DNA of 64,000 nucleotides, taken from positions 22,171-86,170 of the forward strand of contig NZ_JAANIH010000037.1 of NCBI RefSeq assembly GCF_014529705.1, in the 5' to 3' direction. Positions 43,923 through 51,838 of the stretch are shown here, piece after piece. The notes below the pieces were generated by a model that worked only from the letters and a program-made list of their open reading frames with translations, was not told the DNA's origin and made no database searches. The number at the start of each line of letters is the position of its first letter. The first letter of the stretch is position 1. Position numbers and translations under genes: made by a program. The DNA is from Bradyrhizobium campsiandrae. GTDB lineage: Bacteria; Pseudomonadota; Alphaproteobacteria; Rhizobiales; Xanthobacteraceae.

Positions 43923-45293
43923 TTGCCGCAGCCCCCTCGCCTAGCCGCGAAAGAGCTACTCGACGGACCGATCCTGCCGACGCTGCTCTCCCTGGCTTGG
44001 CCGAATGCGCTCGCGTTCTCCGCCGGGACGCTCGTTGCGGTCGCCGAGACCTCCTACATCGGCCGCCTGGGAATCGAGGCGCTGGCCGCCATGGCGCTGG
44101 TGTTTCCCTTAGTCATGTTGACCATCAGCCTGTCCGGCGCGGCGATGGCCGGCGGCGTTGCGTCGGCCATCGCCCGATCGCTCGGTGCCGGCCACCGCGA
44201 GCGGGCCGAGAACCTAGTCACGCACGCACTCCTAATCGCGATCTTCTTCGGCCTCGTCTTCATGCTAGGCATGCTGGTCGGCGGCCGGCAACTGCTGGAG
44301 CAGTTGGGCGGCCGCGGTGACGTGCTGGCGCAGGCCACCGCCTACAGCCGGATATATTTCGGCGGCGCCGTGCTGATCTGGCTGGTCAATGTTCTGGCAG
44401 GTGTCCTACGCGGCACCGGCAACATGAAATTGCCATCGCTGCTGATCGTCAATTCCGCCGTCATCCAAATCATCCTTGGCCGCACGCTGGGTCTTGGACT
44501 CGGACCAGTACCGCAGTTCGGAATGCCTGGGGTCGCGATGGGATCGCTGATTGCCGCCACCATCAATATCGGAGCGATGTGCTGGTATCTATTCTCTGGC
44601 CGCGGCGGCATTGCGCCGCGGCTGCACGGATTTCGCGTGCAATGGGCTTTGTTTGCCGACATCCTCAAGGTCGGCGCTGTTGCTTGTTTATCCCCGCTGC
44701 AAAACGCGTTGACCAACCTCGTCCTCGCCCACCTTCTGGCGGCGTTCGGCACGGCGACCCTTGCCGCCTATGGCATCGGCACGCGACTTGAATACGTGCT
44801 AGCGACCATTGCTTTCTCCTTCGGCATCGGCTCAGTACCGATCATCGGCGTCGCGATCGGAGCCGGGCGCATCGCGCGGGCCCGCCTGGTGGCTTGGCTG
44901 ACGGGGCTCGTGGCCTTCACCGTGATCGGCGCGATCGCTGGCGCCGTTGCGCTTTTGCCGGACCCCTGGATCAGTCTCTTCATCAGGGATACCGGTGCGT
45001 ATGCTGCCAGCCGACAGTTTCTCCGGACTGTCGCTCCGTTCTACGCCTTCATCGCACTTGCTTCGGCGATGTATTTCTCGTCGCAGGGCGCGGGTAACGT
45101 GGTGGGCCCGGTACTGGCGCAAACGGCGCGCCTCGTCTTCATCGGGCTTGGCGGCTGGTATCTGCTCTCTCAGGAGGCGACCGCCGAAAGCTTCTTCGCG
45201 CTGACGGCCACCTCGATGATACTGCTGGGCCTTCTCTCATGCGCTGCAGTTGCGGTTACGCGCTGGGGACCGAAGACCGATGCGAAGCGCTAG
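43923..45293 (+). CDS. MATE family efflux transporter
   Basis: 456 residues from a TTG ten bases after AAAGGAG. Twelve hydrophobic segments in two halves: PILPTLLSLAWPNALAFSAGTL opens the first, and the second begins near residue 245 (FADILKVGAVACLSPLQNALTN). The pattern is the MatE (NorM/DinF-like) fold that exports cationic drugs or metabolites using Na+ or H+. It lies between two close paralogues of an unknown soluble protein, which hints at a shared purpose. Confidence 0.9.
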   Translation: MPQPPRLAAKELLDGPILPTLLSLAWPNALAFSAGTLVAVAETSYIGRLGIEALAAMALVFPLVMLTISLSGAAMAGGVASAIARSLGAGHRERAENLVTHALLIAIFFGLVFMLGMLVGGRQLLEQLGGRGDVLAQATAYSRIYFGGAVLIWLVNVLAGVLRGTGNMKLPSLLIVNSAVIQIILGRTLGLGLGPVPQFGMPGVAMGSLIAATINIGAMCWYLFSGRGGIAPRLHGFRVQWALFADILKVGAVACLSPLQNALTNLVLAHLLAAFGTATLAAYGIGTRLEYVLATIAFSFGIGSVPIIGVAIGAGRIARARLVAWLTGLVAFTVIGAIAGAVALLPDPWISLFIRDTGAYAASRQFLRTVAPFYAFIALASAMYFSSQGAGNVVGPVLAQTARLVFIGLGGWYLLSQEATAESFFALTATSMILLGLLSCAAVAVTRWGPKTDAKR

Positions 45294-45526
45294 CTGAACT
45301 TGCCGAGCCTCGCTCACTCCCTGGTCCACTTGTCCGATGTGGCGACGAGCAAGGCGCCGGATGATTTATGATTTGTCTGCCCGCGATCCCGTGCTGGACA
45401 ACTCACTCTCAGGTAGTATCATTCCCGCGGCGTGCCAAACGAGGCTTCGAACCGTGGGTCGTCAGGCCGACGTTCCGGCTGACAAGTTTTGTGGGACTGA
45501 GCTAGCGACAGATTGAGGAGAAGACG

Positions 45527-46072
45527 ATGGGGTCGAGACCTTACACCACTGCTGCGTTCAGAAACTTGATGAACAGCAATTATTACCCTCTGGCGAACAT
45601 GAAAAAGAGCGTGGCTAAGCTCAAGGCATCGCCTCATATCGATTTGCCCACTCTCGAATACGGCCAGTATCAACTGTTACTGACGCCGGCTTCGAAGTGG
45701 CCGCAGGGCAGCGCGAAGCACTGGCACAAGGAGAAGGGGCGGGTGCGCGTCGATCTCGAGGCCCAGCCGAACACCACTCCCCTGTCCAAAGACCAGCCCG
45801 ATGTCGTCCCGCTGACGCGATGCGCGCTGCTCGATGCCAGCGTCCGGAAATGCTTCAACTCGGAACCACCGATTCCGATGAAGACTCACATCACGACACA
45901 CGAAGAAACCGACCCGGGCGCGGACACGCATGAGATCCGGCTGGAGTGGGAGTACGAGGGAGACAGCAAGACGCCTACACTGCTCTACCTGACGATGGTC
46001 TGTCCGTACAAGCCGGCGCGCGATGCCCAAGTCAAGTCGGTCGAAGCCGGCGAAGCGCTGAGCCTGGGCTAG
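45527..46072 (+). CDS. Unrecognised protein, paralogue B of the MATE-flanking pair
   Basis: 181 residues, about 75% identical by eye to the protein at 43355 over its shared part, with 16 extra residues at the C-terminus (ARDAQVKSVEAGEALSLG). A GAGGAGAAGACG ribosome site precedes the ATG, as for paralogue A. Not membrane-bound, no signal. The conserved cysteine, tryptophan and histidine residues (SKWPQGSAKHWHKEKGR) suggest a binding function, but no family is known to me. It has its own strong terminator at 46155. Confidence 0.8.
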   Translation: MGSRPYTTAAFRNLMNSNYYPLANMKKSVAKLKASPHIDLPTLEYGQYQLLLTPASKWPQGSAKHWHKEKGRVRVDLEAQPNTTPLSKDQPDVVPLTRCALLDASVRKCFNSEPPIPMKTHITTHEETDPGADTHEIRLEWEYEGDSKTPTLLYLTMVCPYKPARDAQVKSVEAGEALSLG

Positions 46073-46154
46073 ATCGCGGGACACTCCGATCGAGGCGCAG
46101 CGAGAGTCTTCAGAGAGATCAAGACGCGCTTCGGAAGCAACATCATCTGATCTA

Positions 46155-46190
46155 GGCGGGCCGACACTCTGCCGGCTCGCCTTTTTTATT
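46155..46190 (+). terminator. Rho-independent terminator after paralogue B
   Basis: GGCGGGCCG / CGGCTCGCC (nine pairs, one G-U) with a nine-base loop, followed by TTTTTTATT. Confidence 0.85.
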
Positions 46191-46339
46191 GCGTGCAGTA
46201 GCCCGCAGCACGCCCACGCTGCTGCGGTTCGTCTCTAAGCCATCTTCCGTCAGGGGGCCTGTCGTGGGAAGATGGTCCGCTCCGTCTCATCGCGTTGTGA
46301 GTCGCCTGGCGGCCGCAAACTCATGACGAGGAGCGGCCG

Positions 46340-46851
46340 ATGCCGGTTGTATTGCTGCAGGTCGAAGACGCCATCGAGGTCAGCCAGTTCTGGCCGGCGG
46401 GGCGGTCGGATGCCGACACCACCAAGGTGATCGTGGGAAGCTGCCGGTCTGGAAGAACCTCGCCAAGACCATCCCCGCCTTCGACTTCGATTTGCGCGAG
46501 CCCAAGACGAAGGAGACCGACGTGCTCGCAACCGACAAGGGCCCGGTGATCCTGCCAAAACTGTACCGCCGCTTCACCAACTGGTCGGCGCGCGAGAAGG
46601 CGAAGATCACCAGCCAGAACTTCCAGAAGTTCTTGAGCGCGGGCTCCGGCGGCAAGCCCGACATTTGCTACGAGATCGACGACTTTCTCAGCAGCGGCGT
46701 GCACTCGGCCAGCCCACGGAACTTTGCCGAATTCATCGAGGGCGGCAAGACGATCAAGTTTCCGCCTGATGGGCTGGTGTTCGGGGAGGCGCCGTCGACG
46801 CTGGTGGGAGCGGATGGGAAGGTGATTGCGGGGTTTTGGGGAGAGAAGTGA
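46340..46851 (+). pseudogene. Broken thermonuclease-like gene (deletion and frameshift)
   Basis: The first frame starts at an ATG seven bases after AGGAG: MPVVLLQVEDAIEVSQFWPAG, then SDADTTKVIVG. At about 46437 the coding sense passes to another frame reading KLPVWKNLAKTIPAFDFDL, then LATDKGPVILPKLYRRFTN, to a stop at 46851. One extra base there would rejoin the frames. The start and end resemble, from memory, those of a longer rhizobial nuclease-like family, with the thermonuclease core missing between them. If so, a deletion and a frameshift both occurred. The family link is tentative; the frame shift is visible directly. Confidence 0.6.
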
Positions 46852-47151
46852 GATCGCTGCACAAGTTAGCCTCCTTCAGCGCTGGCCGTTCTCCACCTGC
46901 TTGGCAATGCATTCAATTTGTCGCCGAACCGTCCCGTTAAATGCACCGTAATTCGGAGGTCAACGATGCTGGCTTTCGGAGATGAGCCCTGCAGCCTTCG
47001 TGTCCGCTTGATCGGGCCTTTTGATCCAGCGAGGAGGCCGGCCGAGCAGCTTAGAGATGCCTGCTTCGGCTGGCTCTGCCAACCAGCGACATTCAGCTGT
47101 AATATTTCGTCGCTTAACTCATTGCGTCAATTTGGCGCATAGGGGGCGGCA

Positions 47152-48714
47152 ATGCTTTTATCAATTCGGAACGTCGATCGAGCAATCTTTTACGTTGGGT
47201 CCAGTGTTGCTGCGCTCACCTTGGCGCCGGTCGCACACGCGGACCCGATCATCCAGAGCGGCAGCTTGCTGATCGCAACAACCACCTACCAGGATGTGGG
47301 AGACGTCGCCAATCTGCAAGTTGGATCGAAATTACCAGGCAGTTTCAACAAAAATGGCGTCTATAGCTCCGCCAGTGCTGTCTCCAACGGCGACTTAAAT
47401 ACCGTCTGGAATAATGCCAAGGTGGACGGCGCCTTCGGCGTTACGTCGGCAATCACACTGCAAAACCTCAATGCCACCACCGGCGCTGTCCAAAGCACGC
47501 TCAACATCGATCCCAGTGTTGTTTCGACGAGTTTCCCCTCCAAATCCGAACTCGGCCTCAACATTACCAACACGTCGAGTGGCCTTGTTGCGACGTTCAT
47601 GGGATACGCTGGAGGCGGCGTTGGAAAACTGGATGTTTCCAATTCCGATACGACCGCCTTCAAAGACACGACGAATCCAGTGACGGCCCAGTTTGCGCCG
47701 GGCACCAACCAGACCTACGCATTCAATCGCTCCGTCGTTGCCGTCGACGCGAAGGGCAACGTTTCTACGACTCAGACGCTCGCTTATGGTGGTAACAATG
47801 GCCGTGCAGCCGTTCTGGCGCCCAACGGGCTCTACTACACGGTGGGCAATTCAAACAACGGCACAGGCACTCCTCCTCAACTAACGACTTCGACTGGCCT
47901 CGAGGTGGTCACCCCCGGTTCGACCGCCAATTCAACCATGGTCGATCCCGCATACAATTCGATTGCCGGAGACAAGGCAGGCAAGGATTCCAATTTTCGA
48001 GGCCTGACCTCATTCAATGGCCAGCTCTATTTTACCAAGGGAAGCGGCAGCAACGGCATCAACACCGTTTACACGGTCGGCAATCCCAATGGCCAACTGC
48101 CCACCGCCGCGACTGCATCGCAAGCGCAGATCAGTATTCTGCCTGGATTCTCGACGGCGTCTGCGAAGACCAATCCCGAGTTCACACCCTTCGGCCTTTT
48201 CTTCGCTAATCCAAAAACGCTCTATGTGGCCGACGAGGGCACCGGCAATGCGACCGACACCAGCCTGCATGCCGGTCTCGAGAAATGGTCGCTGGTCAAC
48301 GGTACCTGGACCCTCGACTACACGCTCCGATCAAACCTCATTGGTCAAACCTACTCGGTCAAAGGGTGGAACTATCAGGAGACCACGGTCGGTCTTCGCA
48401 ACCTGGCTGGGCGCGTCAATGCCGACGGCACGGTGACGCTTTGGGCGGTCACGGCGACCACGTCCGGGTCCGGCGACAACGGTGCCGATCCCAATGAGAT
48501 CGTGACGATCAACGATCTTCTCGACGCAACCAGCTTGCCGGTTAACGAAACCTTCGGGACTTTCGATGGGCCAAAGGCCGGTCTCCGCTACGGAGGGGTC
48601 GCATTTGCGTCGGACGTGCCCGAACCCTCCACATGGGCGATGATGATGCTAGGCTTCTTCGGGCTCGGCTTTGTGGCATATCGGCGCCGAGCTCAGTTTA
48701 AGTTCGCGCTGTAG
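47152..48714 (+). CDS. PEP-CTERM sorting-domain protein
   Basis: 520 residues: signal region ending near APVAHADP, a long repetitive beta-rich, Asn/Thr/Ser-rich extracellular part, and the C-terminal sorting tail VPEPSTWAMMMLGFFGLGF followed by basic YRRR. PEP-CTERM proteins are recognised by an exosortase and are often tied to exopolysaccharide. The central region has beta-propeller-like strands (LAPNGLYYTVGNS, FNGQLYFTKGSG, PFGLFFANPKTLYVAD). The gene is less GC-rich than its surroundings, pointing to acquisition. No exosortase gene is in the window. Confidence 0.87.
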   Translation: MLLSIRNVDRAIFYVGSSVAALTLAPVAHADPIIQSGSLLIATTTYQDVGDVANLQVGSKLPGSFNKNGVYSSASAVSNGDLNTVWNNAKVDGAFGVTSAITLQNLNATTGAVQSTLNIDPSVVSTSFPSKSELGLNITNTSSGLVATFMGYAGGGVGKLDVSNSDTTAFKDTTNPVTAQFAPGTNQTYAFNRSVVAVDAKGNVSTTQTLAYGGNNGRAAVLAPNGLYYTVGNSNNGTGTPPQLTTSTGLEVVTPGSTANSTMVDPAYNSIAGDKAGKDSNFRGLTSFNGQLYFTKGSGSNGINTVYTVGNPNGQLPTAATASQAQISILPGFSTASAKTNPEFTPFGLFFANPKTLYVADEGTGNATDTSLHAGLEKWSLVNGTWTLDYTLRSNLIGQTYSVKGWNYQETTVGLRNLAGRVNADGTVTLWAVTATTSGSGDNGADPNEIVTINDLLDATSLPVNETFGTFDGPKAGLRYGGVAFASDVPEPSTWAMMMLGFFGLGFVAYRRRAQFKFAL

Positions 48715-48766
48715 CACCGTGGCAATCGCCACCAGCTGTATCGATCGGGGGCAACCATCACGGGCA

Positions 48767-48829
48767 CTCGGCTTTGCCGGCGTCGTCTTCATGGCCCGCC
48801 GGCGAAAGAACGATGCGATGACAGCCTGA
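48767..48829 (+). pseudogene. Orphan second PEP-CTERM tail
   Basis: Twenty codons in frame to a TGA read LGFAGVVFMARRRKNDAMTA, the membrane helix and basic end of a PEP-CTERM tail. No start, ribosome site or PEP motif remains upstream. It lies 50 bases after the complete PEP-CTERM gene and looks like the relic of a second, deleted copy. Confidence 0.55.
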
Positions 48830-48852
48830 CCGACCGCCGATCCGGGTTGAGC

Positions 48853-48880
48853 GCCGCCTTCGGGCGGCTCTGTTTCTCCT
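48853..48880 (+). terminator. Terminator with UUCG tetraloop
   Basis: GCCGCC-ttcg-GGCGGC followed by TCTGTTTCTCC, downstream of the PEP-CTERM gene and the orphan tail. Confidence 0.65.
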
Positions 48881-49044
48881 AATGGGATTCACGTCCAAAA
48901 GCAGTTTCTGATCTTCAGAAATTTCGAAATTGCGACGACAATGCAACTAACCCGAGACGGATGTTTCGCGCATTGTCACTTGAGTTCTATTCTGGGTACC
49001 ACCCCAAAGGTGCAGGTCCAGGGTACCGTCTCGGCGCCGAACGG

Positions 49045-49926
49045 CTAAGGCTGCAGAAAATGCCGCTCCGCGCGCGTGACCGAGCCTCCCAGAAGGCAAC
49101 CCACAGGTCTTTCGTCAGCGAAGCCGAGGCGCACCCGGATCTCGGACAACGCACCCATTGCGCGGCCCTGCATGATGGTGATCCGCTGACTATTGCGCTC
49201 GACAAGCTCGTTCTTGAGCAGCCCGAACGCCAGCGCCGCGGCGGCAATACCGGTAGCCGCGTCCTCCGGATAACCCGACGATTTCGGGAACTGCCGCGCT
49301 TCGAAACGCCGTTCGCCCTGATGGTCGATGGCGTAAGGATAAAGGCCGGTCGATCCGATCCTGCCGCAGCACGCCTCGATCGGCGACGGATCCGGCACCA
49401 GCGCATTGAGCTCGCGGACGGTCTTCATGGGAATGAGCGTCTTCACACGCGAGGTGATGGCGTTCTGAATCGGCAAGTCGAGCAGATCGCGGCGCGATAG
49501 CTTGAGCGTCGACAGGACGTCCTCTTCGTCCGCCCGCGAGAGATCGACGACCTTGCCGACAGGCTGGCTGATCTCGACGGACGGGTCACCCGAGCCCGCA
49601 CGATCGACATAGCCCGTCACCGATCCACTGCGCGTCTCGATGCGGACCTGTTCAGCGGCCAGGCGCCCCTTGGTCGCGAGAACCCAAAGCGCGCCGATGG
49701 TCGCGTGCCCGCACATCTCCATCTCATGTCGCGGAACCCAGAAGCGGAAGACGTAGTCGGTGTCGGGTCCTGGTGACGGCAGAACGAAGCCCGACTCATG
49801 CCCGAATTGCTGAGCCACCGCCTGCATCTCCTCAGCGCGAAGGTTCGATGCATCGACGACAATTGGACAGGGGTTGCCGCCCCGCCCCATGTGAGTGAAT
49901 ACGTTGACAAGCTCGACCTCGGTCAT
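49045..49926 (-). CDS. PhzF family isomerase/epimerase-like protein
   Basis: 293 residues from the ATG of MTEVELVNVFTHMGRGGNPCPIVVDA; the open frame extends 39 residues further upstream without homology. PhzF signatures: GHESGFVLP with the catalytic Glu, CGHATIGALW, and DAATGIAAAALAFGLL. Members isomerise dihydro-hydroxyanthranilate or similar substrates; most, like this one outside a phenazine cluster, have no known role. A terminator and a tRNA-like relic lie upstream. Confidence 0.85.
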   Translation of the reverse strand: MTEVELVNVFTHMGRGGNPCPIVVDASNLRAEEMQAVAQQFGHESGFVLPSPGPDTDYVFRFWVPRHEMEMCGHATIGALWVLATKGRLAAEQVRIETRSGSVTGYVDRAGSGDPSVEISQPVGKVVDLSRADEEDVLSTLKLSRRDLLDLPIQNAITSRVKTLIPMKTVRELNALVPDPSPIEACCGRIGSTGLYPYAIDHQGERRFEARQFPKSSGYPEDAATGIAAAALAFGLLKNELVERNSQRITIMQGRAMGALSEIRVRLGFADERPVGCLLGGSVTRAERHFLQP

Positions 49927-50079
49927 CGGATAGCTCACTTCATGGAGGGCAGACAGTGAAGGCGCGACAGCGATTACGGTGACTACAGTTAATTGTCGCC
50001 GAGGCTGGTCACGCCAGGCACTGTCACAGTAACTCGGGGCCATCGCAACTCACGATGATCTTCGCGCGTTCGCAATCCC

Positions 50080-50113
50080 AAAACAAAATGGCCCGCCTTG
50101 CTGCGGGCCATTT
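50080..50113 (-). terminator. Rho-independent terminator on the minus strand
   Basis: An 11-bp perfect stem (AAATGGCCCGC / GCGGGCCATTT on the plus strand) with a CTTGCT loop; read on the minus strand it is followed by TTTGTTTTGGG. It lies 30 bases beyond the 3' end of the tRNA-like sequence, as expected for a tRNA terminator. Confidence 0.8.
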
Positions 50114-50143
50114 CCCTGTCGGGACCAGTCAGTCCGAATTCAG

Positions 50144-50215
50144 TGGCGGATAGGATTTGAACCTATGACCTTCAGCTCTTGACCCCGGCGAGCTACTGGG
50201 CTGCTCCAGCGACAA
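50144..50215 (-). pseudogene. Degenerate tRNA-Met-like sequence
   Basis: The T-arm half (minus strand) is identical over 28 bp to the tRNA-Met fragment at 59259-59286, and the D-arm GAGC-AGCCCAGTA-GCTC is intact. The anticodon stem is broken (CCGGG against GCTGA), the loop reads GTCAAGA rather than CTCATAA, the 5' acceptor strand no longer pairs, and no CCA is encoded. It is therefore a decayed tRNA gene or a remnant of repeated integration at a tRNA target. Confidence 0.65.
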
Positions 50216-50219
50216 GCCT

Positions 50220-50762
50220 TTACGTCTCCACCCCGCCGTCTCGCTCGGCGATCCACAGCGTAAAGGACGTCTGCGCGTCGCCAACTTCGACAACGCGCGT
50301 TCCGTGCATGAGGACGCCGAGACCGTGCTCTTCATCCCACGTGCAGCCAAATTCATACCCGACGTATGGAATGCCGTCCTTCAGCAACTGGAGCGCATGC
50401 ACATTGTGAAGCCCGATCAATTGGCGAAAGTCCTCGCTCGACGATACGTCGGGCATCAACGCTTCCCGGTCCGCCCCCTCATAACCATAAAGTCGTTGAA
50501 GCCTGGGATACTAAGCCAGAAGACCCTCCAGAACGGCGGATGCCAGCTCGGCTTCATGATCGAGCAACCATTGCACGCTGGCACGGTCTTGCTCGGTCGG
50601 TGGGGATTCGTCGCGGTCAGGCGCGTAAATTGTCACAACGCCGTCGGACGGACTGTCTGAACTGATCGAGCCATAGGGGCCATTGCGGGTTTGATAGCCA
50701 GCCCAGCTGGGGAGTTGCGCTTCTGTCGTCCAGAAAGAGCCGTCCCGCTGAAAATCAAGCAT
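50220..50762 (-). pseudogene. DUF6985-like gene interrupted by an in-frame TAG
   Basis: The reading frame starts at an ATG after GGAGGGG (MLDFQRDGSFWTTEAQL) and runs 83 codons to TAG at 50513-50511. It then continues in the same frame, YPRLQRLYGYEGADREAL onward, to IAERDGGVET and a stop at 50220. The second half (CTWDEEHGLGVLMHG) resembles the DUF6985 group, at low certainty. A single base change to TAG explains the break. Without the stop the protein would be 180 residues. The next gene upstream on the opposite strand is also broken. Confidence 0.65.
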
Positions 50763-50830
50763 ATTTTTCCCCTCCCCCGACGGCCGGCGTTCAGGCTCAT
50801 ACCGCATCCCTGCGACTTCAGGTAGCTGAT

Positions 50831-51430
50831 TTGGCCGACCGCGAACCGGTCGCCATGTCACGACATCTGAAGCCGGTCGGCGGCCGCGATTCGAGATTGT
50901 GCAGCTTCTGGAGATGGCAGCTCATCGCCGATCTGAAGCTGGTGTCGCCGGTGTTCCTGCCCGGCCCTGACAGGGCCTGGGCGGCTTTGGCGCGCGGCTT
51001 TTCGAGCGGCGATCTCGCCAGCAAGCTGATCGGCACGCTGGAGCACATGGCCTATAGCTGGCTCGCCGCCTCGATCGCCGGCATTGCGCTCGGCGCACTG
51101 ATCGGATCGTCCAGGACGATGCGCGCCTATGTCGCGCCGTCGCTGGAGTTTCTGCGGCCGCTGCCGGTGTCGGCGATCATCCCGGTCGCGACCGCGATGC
51201 TCGGGCTGACGCAAGGCATGGCGCTGTTCGCGCTGATCCTCTCGGGGGTCTGCGAGATCCTGGCCGGGCTCGAGGGCCTTGGTCAATGGGTGCTGCTCTC
51301 GGCACGGGCGTTCCGATCCGCCGACCTCTTCGCGGGCGTCATCCTGCTCGGCGCGACCGGCTACCTCACGTCGATTGCGATGTCACTCGTCGAGCAGCGG
51401 CTGCTCGCCTGGCAGAGCGCGGCGAGGTAG
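50831..51430 (+). pseudogene. Truncated ABC permease (nitrate/taurine type) with internal deletion
   Basis: About 200 residues remain of a family usually near 260-280. Present are TLEHMAYSWLAASIAGIALG, LEFLRPLPVSAIIPVATAML and the C-terminal LAGLEGLGQWVLLSARAF. Between FALILSG and CEILAGLEGLG the cytoplasmic EAA loop and adjacent helices, some 75 residues, are missing without breaking the frame. The first ~25 residues are also atypical and carry no first helix. Without the EAA loop it cannot couple to an ATPase. No ATPase or binding protein is adjacent. Confidence 0.7.
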
Positions 51431-51452
51431 CGCGGCGATCCCGCACACGGCG

Positions 51453-51671
51453 CTATTCCGCGCCATTTTGGTGATCGCCTATCGGCACGGGCTTGGCGGG
51501 GTGAGCGGTGCGCGGGTGTCGATCATGAAGCAGGCGCGCAAGCGCCTCGCGATCTGCAGCATGGCCTTTCATCGCGATCTCAAACAGCGCCTCCTGGACG
51601 TCTCGCGGCATATCACCCCAAACGTCAATGGCGGCCTGGCCAAGTAAGCTGGCAAATCGCTCGTCGGCCAT
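51453..51671 (-). CDS. Small hypothetical protein, 72 residues
   Basis: It begins MADERFASLLGQAAIDVWGD after GAGGAGAAACGGC. It is helical, with MPRDVQEALFEIAMKGHAADREALARLLHDRHP in two blocks, and the tail is Pro/His-rich. It appears soluble; no family recognised. The ribosome site and amino acid composition support a real gene. Confidence 0.7.
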   Translation of the reverse strand: MADERFASLLGQAAIDVWGDMPRDVQEALFEIAMKGHAADREALARLLHDRHPRTAHPAKPVPIGDHQNGAE

Positions 51672-51838
51672 GCCGTTTCTCCTCATACCCCGGTCCCTCA
51701 ACGATACGAACGGCCCATCGTGCGTCGCGTTCCAAGCCCCGCCGGGAGAGCAGGTACTCGAGCGGCGGTGGCAGGCTTAGGAACCAACCTCAACATCCGC
51801 CGGTTGTGAAGCGTCTCCTCTCACGTCAAGGGCAATCC

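Noticed and set aside
50129..50356. Possible 75-residue minus-strand protein
   Set aside because: Its end lies within the tRNA-Met-like sequence, and the codon pattern is that of the tRNA and the DUF6985-like gene in another frame.
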